NCBI GenBank assembly: GCA_011316305.1
Contig: SAUG01000181.1
Coordinates: 1 to 64,000 of the forward strand
From: Rusavskia elegans
Lineage: Eukaryota; Ascomycota; Lecanoromycetes; Teloschistales; Teloschistaceae
Reading direction: 5' to 3'
Length of the DNA: 64,000 bases
This document shows, one piece after another, positions 24,335 to 33,951 of the stretch (position 1 is its first letter; each line of letters opens with the position of its first letter). Made by a program: the position numbers and the translations under genes. Below the pieces are notes generated by a model. That model made no database searches, had not been told where the DNA came from, and worked only from the letters and a program-made list of their open reading frames with translations.

Positions 24335-24904
24335 ATGGCATGGGTGCGCCCAAAACATCCTCCGCCCAAGAAACCCAAGCCCGACCCCGTCGTCACTCTA
24401 CTTCCCATGCTCAGCTATTTCAGCAGCAGCAGCCGCCCACCACCACCTCTATCTCCTACCAAGGCGAAACCACAGCATGCATCTGCTGCTCCTCTTTCAC
24501 GCGATCCGATCCTGCGGAGCATACAGCAAACTCAGGCTGCCCATGAAGACGACCCTAGATACCCTGACCCTGTCGACGAGGAATTCCGTCCTAAACAACA
24601 TCAAATGAAACACCATGCTCCATCTCGACCTCCGTGCAGGGAAGAACATGATGAAGTGGCCAGCCGCCGTTCTCGTACCGTGAAACAGAATCATAGGGAT
24701 CCCTCACCTCCTCCACCCCCGCCTCCGCCGCTTGCTCGGCCTCGGCCCAGAGTGGTCTCTTATGAGCGCCGTCAACCCGTGCAAGTAGTGCGAGAACGAC
24801 ACTCTCCTCGACCGACGGATTACCCCAGCTACCAAGAGAGAACGGCTTCCAGAGCCACATCGGCGAGGTGGGCAAGTGCTACAGCGCCATTGGACATTAG
24901 ATGA
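24335..24904 (+). CDS. Proline/arginine-rich hypothetical protein, 189 aa
   Basis: A single uninterrupted frame from ATG 24335 (CAGAATGGC) to TAG. Composition is strongly biased: polyproline PPPPPPPP near residue 130, many PxxP and RPR motifs, acidic-basic patches, and no membrane segment or signal peptide. It is therefore predicted intrinsically disordered. No family is recognised. PxxP runs could bind SH3 or WW domains, but that is only a general property of such composition. The antisense frame is also partly open, so coding status rests on the start context and the length. It may be a lineage-specific gene or a chance ORF. Confidence 0.45.
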   Translation: MAWVRPKHPPPKKPKPDPVVTLLPMLSYFSSSSRPPPPLSPTKAKPQHASAAPLSRDPILRSIQQTQAAHEDDPRYPDPVDEEFRPKQHQMKHHAPSRPPCREEHDEVASRRSRTVKQNHRDPSPPPPPPPPLARPRPRVVSYERRQPVQVVRERHSPRPTDYPSYQERTASRATSARWASATAPLDIR

Positions 24905-25336
24905 CCCTGGCCGGAATCCCATGATGCACCCTATCTGAACATCCATGCTCAGAACATCTCCAGAGCTTTGGAGAACAGGCAGCAGCTGCGATATCGGTAT
25001 TTTCCACGATAATGTTGGGCTTGTATGGATTGATTGAGTGAGATGGAGTTTGTGGCCGGACCGGAGTGGCAGCATCACCAGGATGCGAAGCCCCCTCGTG
25101 CGCGTAAGGATTTTCAGCCTTGACAATTTACTTCCTTGAATTTCGCTTGTTCGCTTTAATGTTCTCGATCTTTGATTGGAAGCGCTGCGGGATGATTGCG
25201 GTACGCGAAGAGCCGCAGGCTTTCCTACCCGTTTTACGCGATCATCATGCATATAGTGGGAACTCCCCGTAACGTTCGTCCATCATCTTTGAACGAAGTG
25301 ACGTCGAATCCGACGGTCCACAGCATTCTCTCAATC
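24905..25336. other. Intergenic, promoter region of secreted protein gene
   Basis: GC-balanced, no recognisable coding content. Contains the upstream region of the gene that starts at 25337. Confidence 0.4.
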
Positions 25337-26015
25337 ATGCTAGTCCTCCTCATTCTTTCATATCTCATGAGCCTGGTAGCTGCCACGGCTATACCAGCGA
25401 CAGCACCGCCAAATTCCCCTCAGTCGCTTACAGCAGGGTAAGTTCACAACTCTCTCACAATCCGTCTTTCACGACAATCGCAGTCCCCAAACTGATCTCT
25501 TCCGCTTAAGCGGTGTGCCAAATCCATGGCCATTCACCAAATCAGTCACCTACAATATCCCTGGATCCGATGTTCGCCTCACCCTCAAGTCCAGCAACGG
25601 CCTGGTTATAAACCCCGAACGAATCGCCTGGCTCATCTCGACCGGGCTACACGCCCTCGGCAACTCGGAAGATGATGCCGGTGGGCCTTTCAAGGACGTG
25701 AACCAGTCTGAAACCCGATGGACGGAAGTTGGGATCAGAATCACGGTCGATGATAAGACTTTGGATCTTCCTAACCCCGAGGCCAATGGAGGGAGAATGA
25801 AGTGGGGAGAACTGAGGGCCATCTATCAGGGCGTGGGGGCGCATATGAAGGACATCGGGAATGAGGAGTGCAGTATTGAAGCTTGGAGGATGGAGACGAG
25901 TGGATTTCCGAGAAGAGGGAGGAGAATTAAACATTTGGCGTCTGGGTCCTTGAAAGCAGTACATCCTGCTGTGGAAGTAGGGTCTTCCCTAGGGAATGGG
26001 ACGAAGACTGAATGA
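25337..26015 (+). CDS. Small secreted protein, 201 aa
   Basis: Exons 25337-25437 and 25511-26015 are joined by a 73-bp intron with a consensus donor (GTAAGT) and CTTAAG acceptor, splitting a glycine codon in phase 2. The ATG at 25337 gives a classic signal peptide, MLVLLILSYLMSLVAATA, with likely cleavage before IPATAPP. An upstream in-frame ATG at 25247 would bury this peptide inside the chain. The mature protein is about 180 aa with one cysteine, so no disulphide core is expected. It starts with PNPWPFTKSVTYNIPGSD and ends in a basic tail (PRRGRRIKH). I do not recognise a domain. Size, secretion and location beside repeats make it an effector-type candidate, by inference only. Confidence 0.7.
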
Positions 26016-26620
26016 CATGATGAGGGGCTGACAAGGTTTCTCTTGCGCTGAATTCTCTGCAAGGAAAGGTGTGTGGTTAAACTCATGGTGATTTGAGCTT
26101 GTGGAGTTACCTTAAGGCTTGAGTCTTCGCAGACAGTGAGCGTCAGCCGTGATGCGCGCGACGAAGGCTCGGCAATCGTGTTATTCAGGGAACAACCCAA
26201 TATCCGCAGGACAAATGTTTCCGTCGGCTCAAGCGCCACATTTCACATGTTTTGGCAATAGATTGGCCAAGTATATAATAAGCCGTCTCACCAGTCCTGT
26301 CTCCGCTCAGCGCTTCGCAGCTCTTGACAGCAGATACCAGCTCGGAAGCCCGCTTTAGTGTGTTACTGTATCAAGTAACCACGTCTCTGCCATTCCGGGA
26401 CCCAGTTCCATTACAAGTACAGAAGTCTGTTGCATCATGTCGAACCATATGCTGACATCCTGGCTTATCAAAAGGAGCATGGTCGCGGTACAATCATCGT
26501 TTCCATGGGTTGTTGTCCATAGACCGTAGAACAATAGGACTAGGCTGTGGGCCTGAACTAGGTTTTCACCTCGACACCGAGCAACCCGTTACTCGACTAA
26601 CCCCTAATGGCTATGGACAT
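26016..26620. other. Convergent intergenic region
   Basis: 600 bp between the 3' ends of the secreted protein gene (plus) and the AIM9-like gene (minus). Nothing further recognised. Confidence 0.4.
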
Positions 26621-28490
26621 TCATACATCGTTGGGAATGTCAAGAGGCCACATCTTTCTCAACTTCTCTTCGTCCAAGTCGTCGTCGTCCTCGTCCTTGT
26701 TGTTAACAGCATGCACGCTTGTCTCGAATACCTGTTTGTACATATCTTTCGTCGCGGCCCATGCTTCCGAAGGGACCCATCCGTCTGATGGTATGTCCAC
26801 TACTTCCATAATCTGACGTTTTAACTTGTGCGCCGCTAGCAGATCCTTGTACTCTTGTTGATGATCGGACAATGCTTCGGCTGTAGGTATCGGATATGGA
26901 CATGGAGACGGGAGGCCGAGTTCGTTCCAGCGAGCTGCTGTCTCGATCAATTCTTGTCGGAGAACAACGGCGCCATCTACCCAGGTCCTATGACTGTAGC
27001 GGAAGGGACGAAGAAGGTTCTTGTCAACATGTCTAGCACCCGCTATTTTCGGAGCCATTCCTTGCAGACAGGCCTCATAAGCAGCATGGCAAAGTTCCGC
27101 TGTTTCATCATTGGGCTGATGGTCTCGCGCAGCATCTGAAATCTCAGCGTCTAGAAGCTCGGGTTCCGGGAGTGCTGCAAAGTCTGGTGTCTCATCGGCG
27201 TATTCGAACGCAGGTTCGATACTCGACGATTGCCAGTCGATGATATCCGCGATCACGGTGGGGTCGTCATCGAGCACGAATATATTGCGTTTGTTTAGAT
27301 CGGCATGATGTAGTGCTGGTGCAGCTGCGGTGATTACCCGGGCATCTGAAGCAAGCTTATGTAAGATTTGTCGGCCATAGCTGAGTAGATCGATGTGTGT
27401 TGTGATGAGCTCAGAAGGGGTTCGAGGACTCGTGCCCCGAGGTGGAATACGCGAAATGCCCGTGTCAACCAAGCCATCACAATACGCTTGCAGATCAGAC
27501 CCTCAACGGTTTGTCAGCGATTATAACGGCAGGCCTTGGGGATGAAACACGAAATAGACATTCGGTATCTTGATGAATCGCCCAGATGTGTACGTCGGTA
27601 CTTACAGGGTCCTCGATTCGGCCTGGCAAGGGCATAAGACCGCTGTTCGCCAATATTGCAATCCCAGTATCTCGTTTTACAACTGGGTCCAATACAGAAC
27701 CCCTGTGTCAGGGGTATATCGAGAGGGGACTTGACTCTGGCTGAGTAGAGGCTCCCGTAGGCTGGGAAATTCAGAGCTGCGATTTGCTGAATCTTCATAC
27801 CAATGGCTTTGATGCATTGAATCTTCTGGACGCTGTCCATCGTTGGCCACCTCTGGTGCAACTGAATACCTTTGGCGTGTTCCATGATAATGTACTCACT
27901 GCCAATGGGATTCGAGCGATCGTCACTCCAGTCGAGGATCTTTGGTATGGGTACAGCGGTATTTGACTGCACTGGTATATAGATCAATACAGCGCAAGGG
28001 TAACCGACAGATAAAATCGTATGGACTCACGATACCCGATGGTAGCTACCTCAGAATTGGTAGTTAGCTTCGGCGGACCTGCAATATGGGTCGGTAGCCT
28101 TGCTACAACTCGCTGGGTGTGATCAAGGGTAAAGACAAAGACCCTGTTGAAACCACCTTCATGTTTGTGGCAGCTCGTAACTTTGTTTGCACCACGGCAT
28201 AATCCGATGACTTTTTTGCGCAATTGGTCAAAGTCGAAGCCAATGTAGCGGGCATCACGCTGTTCCTGATCCCGATGCAGCCAGTGTCCGCTTGTGTACG
28301 TATAAGGATTGGTCTCTTGAAGACAGTGGCCACAACCGGGCATACCTGCAGACAGGGTAGAGTTCGAAGCCAGCCTCCGGCCGCCGAAGAATCGACGCCG
28401 TGACAAGCGTCCGGTTAAGCGTATAGGTAAGAAGTCACAAGAGACTTGACTGCGAGAATGCAAACTCGTTTGGATCCAGCAGCGAGGCAT
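26621..28490 (-). CDS. AIM9-like aminoglycoside-phosphotransferase-fold kinase, 568 aa
   Basis: Three exons on the minus strand: 28490-28031, 27971-27606 and 27501-26621, with introns of 59 bp (GTGAGT...ACCAG) and 104 bp (GTAAGT...GTTGAG, branch CTGAC). All phases match. The start ATG at 28490 gives an arginine-rich N-terminus (RLTGRLSRRRFFGGRRLAS, residues 24-42) that resembles a mitochondrial presequence. The kinase fold is visible: GGFNRVFVF (residues 112-120) as nucleotide loop, VVARLP where the lysine is replaced by arginine, SEYIIMEHAKG as hinge, HADLNKRN as catalytic loop (H341, D343, N348) and IIDWQ (D364) as metal-binding motif. The pattern matches the fungal family related to yeast AIM9, typically 500-600 aa. 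The substrate is unknown. The gene looks intact. Confidence 0.85.
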
Positions 28491-29065
28491 TACATGTTTA
28501 TAATTGAATGACCAAGAGATCGTGGCAATCCAGTCAGTCGAAGGAGTGTATCGTACAAAAAACCAAAACAATCATCTCCAGAAGAGATCAAGCCAAGCCA
28601 CTAAGACTTAGCCGCATCATTAGCCGCATCAGGGTCCGTACTCCGTGGGGGTGAGGGTGGGGGGGTCCCAAGCGCTTCATATTGGCGACATTTAGCTAGT
28701 TCTACGATTTTCATAGGCTCGCAGGAGCTTGCTCGTCGGCGCCAACAACAAGCTAAGCCAGCCTCTAGGCAGACCGATCCTGTCATGACTCTCCAGGCAC
28801 CAGCTATCACTACTGTGAGTTTGTGGGGCACATCAAGCCAAGTAATGGCATCATTGGGCCCTGGGAACCATTCAGATGGCGCCAATCGCATGGGTATTGA
28901 TGGCGCTCAATGGCCAGAAAGTCAAAAGTTGAATAAAGGGAGATGCACTCACCTTAACGGGATTTCTTGAAGCTCATCTCTCACCTCCGCTCACCCACAT
29001 TGGCCGATTCCAATCCTGCTTCACGGTCTGTTGCCAACACCCTATACAATTCTGCTAGGATCAGA
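28491..29065. other. Divergent intergenic region
   Basis: Promoter region between the AIM9-like gene (minus) and the 118-aa gene (plus). Weak frames on both strands (for example minus 28601-28891) show no family pattern. Confidence 0.4.
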
Positions 29066-29422
29066 ATGTCCAAAAAGCTTTCGTCCAGTTCCACAAAACT
29101 TAAAGCCATGAAAAATGCGCCCACAGAACTCTCCGCATCCACAACACCGGGCAGTCGGATTTTGCCATCAAAGACGGACGACGCCAGCATCGAATTACGG
29201 ATAGATGCCGGCCACTTTGACAAGACCACGAAGCTCCTCAATGTTGTACTGCAAGTGAATTCTCAGGCCAAAAGTCCAGCGTTGGCGGAATTTAGGAAAA
29301 AGGAGGGGACACACGCCAAACTGGCAACTGAGACTTTTGACACCAGTGCTACTGATAAGGTGGCGGAGGCGAACCGAATTTTTGATTCCTTGGAAAGGAA
29401 AGCTAAGGAAAAGCTGGGGTAG
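29066..29422 (+). CDS. Small hypothetical protein, 118 aa
   Basis: The first ATG of this frame is at 29066 (MSKKLSSSSTKLKAMK). The frame is open upstream to 28967 without an ATG, so a longer spliced form is possible. The N-terminal 45 residues are Ser/Lys rich. The C-terminal part is charged and probably helical (TDKVAEANRIFDSLERKAKE). There is no signal peptide, membrane segment or cysteine. I do not recognise the family. The composition is that of a soluble small protein. Confidence 0.45.
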   Translation: MSKKLSSSSTKLKAMKNAPTELSASTTPGSRILPSKTDDASIELRIDAGHFDKTTKLLNVVLQVNSQAKSPALAEFRKKEGTHAKLATETFDTSATDKVAEANRIFDSLERKAKEKLG

Positions 29423-30705
29423 TTCCAATACCATGGTAAGACTGCTTTGCCAGATGCTAGGCGTTGCCTCCAGCCTGACGTTGAAAGCTGAACAGTCCGT
29501 ACAATAGAGGGCCGTCCATGAGACATCGTGGAGGAGATTAGCATTGAATGCTACAATCTGCAACCACTGTACACTTGGAGTTTTGTACGGGGACTGGGCC
29601 ACAGATAAGGAGTATTTCCTGCTGGATCACACAGGGAGTTTATCACCTTTTTCGTTATTATTGCTGATGTATCAACTGACGAAAAATCCTGAGCCATCGA
29701 TTGTGGCTAACGTGTAGTCCGTCTGAGACCAAGGTACCTCCATGCATGACCATGCTCGATGTTGGATACCACCAGGCTCGTTATGAAATCCTTCTTACCC
29801 TCGGATTCGTATTCGAAGGTCTCGCGACTGTTATCATTTTGAACGAGCTAATTGACTGTACGTATAGTGTGCTCACGATGGCGATCATTAATCTTACCTC
29901 GGGCTTGATCATTCTCTCAAGTCCAGCACCTGTAGATCTTGTATCACACCTTGTTAACAAGGGGTGGTAATAAACTCGACTCTAATGACGTCGACATGCG
30001 TAGGATTGGAAGGAGACATAATTGAAGAGTCTACGTGGTCTCGCTACCACACCTGAATAAAGCTCCAGCTCAGTCTCCCATCGCGGACAAGAAGCAACTT
30101 TCCCCCTATGTAGGAACAAGCTCGCATGTCGTGGAAGAACGGATATGGAACTACACATGACCTAGCCGAATAATATAATATTGACTTGGTTAAATATATG
30201 GACTCGTCTTCCTGGCATAATGTATGTAGACTCGACGGCCACTGTCTTTCGATGCAAAGGATTTGGGACTAATACTTTCGTGCTGTTCACAATTTCGAAG
30301 CCGATGGAAACGGTGTGAAGATGCCTCGGATCTGATTCTTTCAGAAAAGAACTGAAAGGAGCCAGAGAATTTAAAAGCCTTCCACATCAGTCTGTCGTCA
30401 ATATTATCTCTTCTGCATATCTAAGTTCTTTCAGCATTTAAGTACAGGCTTGACGATGAAGAGCAAGTAAACGATAATGTGAGAACTCTTGGACTTCCAG
30501 TCTGTGGGACTACCATCCTTCAGCTAGCTGTGGAGCAGGGATCGAGTTGTATTCAGTTATTGGACTTAAAGATCACCCCATCATTCCTGATACATTAGGA
30601 CATCGATATGCTTGATGTACTGTTTAGTTGATTGGTAGAAACAGTAGCATCCCCTCTGACAATATAGATATATCCAATCTGAACGTCGCCTACGAAAACA
30701 TATGC
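29423..30705. other. Intergenic region, nothing recognised
   Basis: About 1.3 kb with normal base composition. The short frame at 29701-29970 (plus) has two hydrophobic stretches but neither a convincing start context nor a family pattern. The right end may hold a last exon of the neighbouring secreted protein gene. Confidence 0.35.
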
Positions 30706-31234
30706 TCACATCTCGAAGTATTCCTTTCGAGCGAGTCCACAGAGTTCGAGAAGATCAATCGATGCCAAAACGTCATTGAGGGTGAATATGTTAGAGCCGA
30801 ACATTTGTCTGCGTGTTTGTGCGACCAGAGCCATACGGATAGCTTCATTGTATTCGATTGTATACCTGCCTGGTGGAGGGTATTCGCCGTAGCCTGCCCG
30901 CTTATAGGCTTGCATTTTCCTTCTGCTCATTTCAAGAATCCTGTACAAGCGCGTCGGTCTGAGCGGCTCACCCCACGAGAATGTGAGATTGATGTTGGGG
31001 TAGAGGGCGCTCTGACAGGTCTGCTCATCCCATGGTCTAGCGTGATTAGACAATTAGAGCAAGGGAGTGACTTGTACTCATAGCTTACTCTGGAGGTGCA
31101 TGGAGAGGGAAGTTGGGAGCCGACACATCCTGCCGATGTCGTTCTCGATCTTCTGAAGATAACTTTTGCGCCAAGACGGGTGATGTGAATAGCTGCCAGC
31201 ACAAGAGAGCTTGTAGTAGCCGATAGAGGACCAT
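30706..31234 (-). CDS. Small secreted protein, 158 aa
   Basis: Exons on the minus strand 31234-31089 and 31036-30706, separated by a 52-bp intron (GTAAGC...CGCTAG) in phase 2. The ATG at 31234 gives a signal peptide, MVLYRLLQALLCWQLFTSPVLA, followed by QKLSSED. The mature region contains two cysteines (DEQTC and LLELC), an aromatic GYGEYPPPGRYTIEYNEA stretch and a helical C-terminus. The last codon abuts a good donor (GTGAGC at about 30708), so another exon may follow. I recognise no domain. It is a candidate apoplastic or effector-like protein by size and secretion only. Confidence 0.65.
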
Positions 31235-32090
31235 GTTGTTTATATTTATGATCCAGATGAAAGTAAAGCTGTTTCAAGAGTGTCTAGACCTACAGACAAT
31301 CATAAAGCAATATTGACTGTCAAACAAAAAGGTCTGTCGTCGCATGAAAATCATACTGTATGCGATGACGAGCCGCGTGTCCTGGGAAAGTTCTAGTGGG
31401 CTGGCAACCGACCGTAGTGCCGGGGCATGTACCGTAAGGTGACATGCGCAGCCAATCAAAAACGTCGCCAATGACCCCTGCTTAATTCGCCCAGGAAGGT
31501 ATAGAGACAGTTGTGGGGTATCGATTCTGGTTTCTCTTTTACCAAGTCTCGTGCACTTCGTAACCTTAACGTCAGTCAACCCAACTTTTTTGTGAATAGG
31601 TTTGCTGCTGTACACAATCATGTTTCCTGGTGAATTTTATCTGTAGAAGTTGGCCAAAGCTGGATTCAGTCAGAGTCTCAAATGCTCTCAATCTTATTAG
31701 CAAAAGCGATCAAACCGAGAGGCTCTATAGGAAAAATGAATGAAAGGTAAAATGAATGTATGTATACCTGCCTGGGTCTCGTAACTTGCCACTCGAAGGG
31801 AATTTGATATACGCTATGGCAACAAAGGAATACAAAAGCGACACGGAAAGAAAAGGGGTAGAGATCCCAATGGTTCGTCACCCACTCAACACTACGATGT
31901 ATGTCAATACGGCTTTCCAAGGATGAAGACTCTGATGAATATAACAAGCACTGTTCGCAAGCTTATATACTGGAAGTTTTACTTGATTCGTGAGAAAGCT
32001 CCCGGCTTTGTACCAATGCAAGTGATCGCGCTTTAATCCAACAGTTGAGAGCTGAGGTTGAGAGCTCAGTATGGCGTGGCTGTACAAGAC
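31235..32090. other. Intergenic region
   Basis: 3' flank of the SprT-like gene and promoter of the small secreted protein. No coding pattern seen. Confidence 0.4.
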
Positions 32091-32885
32091 TCAATCGATC
32101 TCGTCCAACCAACGATCATCGGCCTTCACGACGTGGCGACTGAAGCATTCGCGCCATCGACGATCAACAGCAAACATAGCTTCTCGGAAGAAGGGACCGT
32201 GGGCTACACCATTGTTGGGGCCACATGTGATACCATAAAACGCGTGCTGTGATAAGTCAGTCATGGTTTCGGGTTACGGATGTTATGTTTTGGTACTCAC
32301 CACCATTTCATGCAGCATCTAGTAGATATCCAGTGTCAGTCTAGCTTCTCAAGCCACGGTGATGAGGGTAATGCTTACAGTTCCCCACATCTGACTGAAA
32401 TGGCCAGCCTTTCCCCTCTGAAAAATCCGGTGGGCGTTCAGATAAATTTCTTGGGGCCCGGGCCATTTAGAAGGTCCCCTGGTCATTCCATAAGAACTTG
32501 GGTGCCCCATAGCACAGAACTCCGAATCAGCAAACCACTTTACCGCCGTCTTTCCTGCAAGATTGGCCGCGAAAAAGGCAGTATCCAGGTCGTGGAATGC
32601 CTTGATAATGAGATCAAGACCCCAATCGTGTAGATCTAGTGCGATTCCGGTTCGGCGTAGTGCAGCGTCTACTTTTGAACCCGGTATGGGACCCCTCCTG
32701 AGAAAATCTACCAGCGTATAGCAAGCCTCGTATGGGCTCCTAGATTGCGGGTACTGTATTGCTGGAGGTTGTCGAAGATCTCGCAGCTGTCTCATTGTGC
32801 ACGGGTAATCGGTTCCAGTATCAGGCCGGATCTGGTAAAAGCACAACTCGACGAGTTCATGAAAATCTTCGCGGACTCTACGCAT
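32091..32885 (-). CDS. SprT-like zinc metallopeptidase, 226 aa, with 18-nt microexon
   Basis: Exons on the minus strand: 32885-32379 (169 codons), 32318-32301 (6 codons) and 32246-32091 (51 codons plus stop). Introns are 60 bp (GTAAGC...CTACTAG) and 54 bp (GTGAGT...ATCACAG), both with GACTGAC branch-like sequences and both in phase 0. The start ATG at 32885 is in context CACAATGCG. The protein reads FHDLDTAFFAANLAG and SQMWGT, then MLHEMV-HAFYG, so the zinc-binding HExxH is H172-E173-x-x-H176, with a likely third ligand at H191 in AHGPFF. This is the SprT/SPRTN-type core. Eukaryotic SprT-like proteases act on DNA-protein crosslinks, but the role of this short fungal form is unknown. No signal peptide is seen. 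Confidence 0.78.
32301..32318 (-). other. 18-nt microexon encoding MLHEMV
   Basis: It carries the first histidine and the catalytic glutamate of HExxH. It is flanked by AG and GT on consensus acceptor and donor sequences and is in phase 0 on both sides. Skipping it would keep the frame but remove the active site. Confidence 0.75.
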
Positions 32886-33410
32886 TGTGGCGAAGATATC
32901 TACTCGATATCGTGCGCAGTGTCTGTTGGCGATTGATTCGAGGGACAGAGGTTGTCCTCAAAGTCCTATATGTCTTTTACTTGGCGTTTTGAACATGCAA
33001 TCTTCGCAGTCAAAGCGATTCGCTTTATATACTCATGGCACACCTAGTCACGATGGGGCACATGATCGCTTTCGACGCAAGTACCAGTCATATATTGCGT
33101 GAGGATATGTGTGTACATAGAATTAGCAGACAACATGGATGACTCACGACAGGAATATCAAAAGCCATCAACACAGAATATGGTTGGAGTGAGTGGTCAT
33201 CTCATCGGGCGGTATAACTCGCTATTGCATATAGAATTGCGATCTCGTAAGGCCTCGTTGGACATCCCAACTCCATGCATCCCAACTCCATATATCCCAA
33301 CACCAACTACCAATTCCATAAACCTAATTACTTGCGCTACTATCAACTACTTTTACGAGAATCTAAGCAAAAATAACTAGTATCTTTATTTTAATCAGAT
33401 GGAAAATTCT
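32886..33410. other. Upstream region of SprT-like gene; right edge of island 1
   Basis: GC-balanced to about 33370, then RIP-type AT-rich DNA begins. Near 33263-33305 there are three copies of a 14-16 bp unit based on CATCCCAACTCCAT. Confidence 0.5.
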
Positions 33411-33431
33411 TTTGCCGCTAATTAATATATT

Positions 33432-33942
33432 TAGACTGGCTACTTCGGTACGGGTTCCCGTCGGTATTTCGGGAATTCGACCCGAGTTTTAACGAGTCGG
33501 TTCGACCCGATCTACTAAACGGTATAGGTCGGTTTTTAAAAGTAAAACCGAAAATTAAATTAGATTATAAAATAGTAACCGATAGAAATTTAATTTAATT
33601 TATTAAACCTTTAATATATAGTATAATACTATAATTTATATAATAAATAAATAAATAATTAATTTTATCTATAAATAATATATATAGGTAATGTTTTTTT
33701 TAATATTAAATGAATTTTTAAAAGATAGAAATTACTTTTATACTAGATTAATATTTTTATACTAGGATTTAATTATTTTAGTAGATTAAATCTAGATATT
33801 CGGATTTAATTTAGAATCGAATCGGTTTAATATTTAGAAAAATTAAAACCGATTCGATTTAATATCTAGAAAAGTCGGAACTGATTCGGTTTAAACTCGA
33901 AATATAAACCCGGATTCAAAATTCGATCCGACGGTCAGTCTA
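33432..33942. mobile_element. TAGACTGG-family TIR element, 511 bp
   Basis: Runs from TAGACTGGCTACTTCGGTAC to CGACGGTCAGTCTA and is flanked by exact 8-bp duplications AATATATT (33424-33431 and 33943-33950). The interior is moderately RIP-mutated and non-coding. It forms the border between island 1 and the AT-rich block. A Mutator-like element is inserted in its right-hand target duplication. Confidence 0.75.
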
Positions 33943-33951
33943 AATATATTA

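Noticed and set aside
28601..28891. Minus-strand 96-aa frame upstream of the AIM9-like gene
   Set aside because: No recognisable domain, and it lies in a promoter region; insufficient support.
31678..31947. Minus-strand 89-aa hydrophobic frame
   Set aside because: No start context, no family pattern, and located in the 3' flank of the SprT-like gene.
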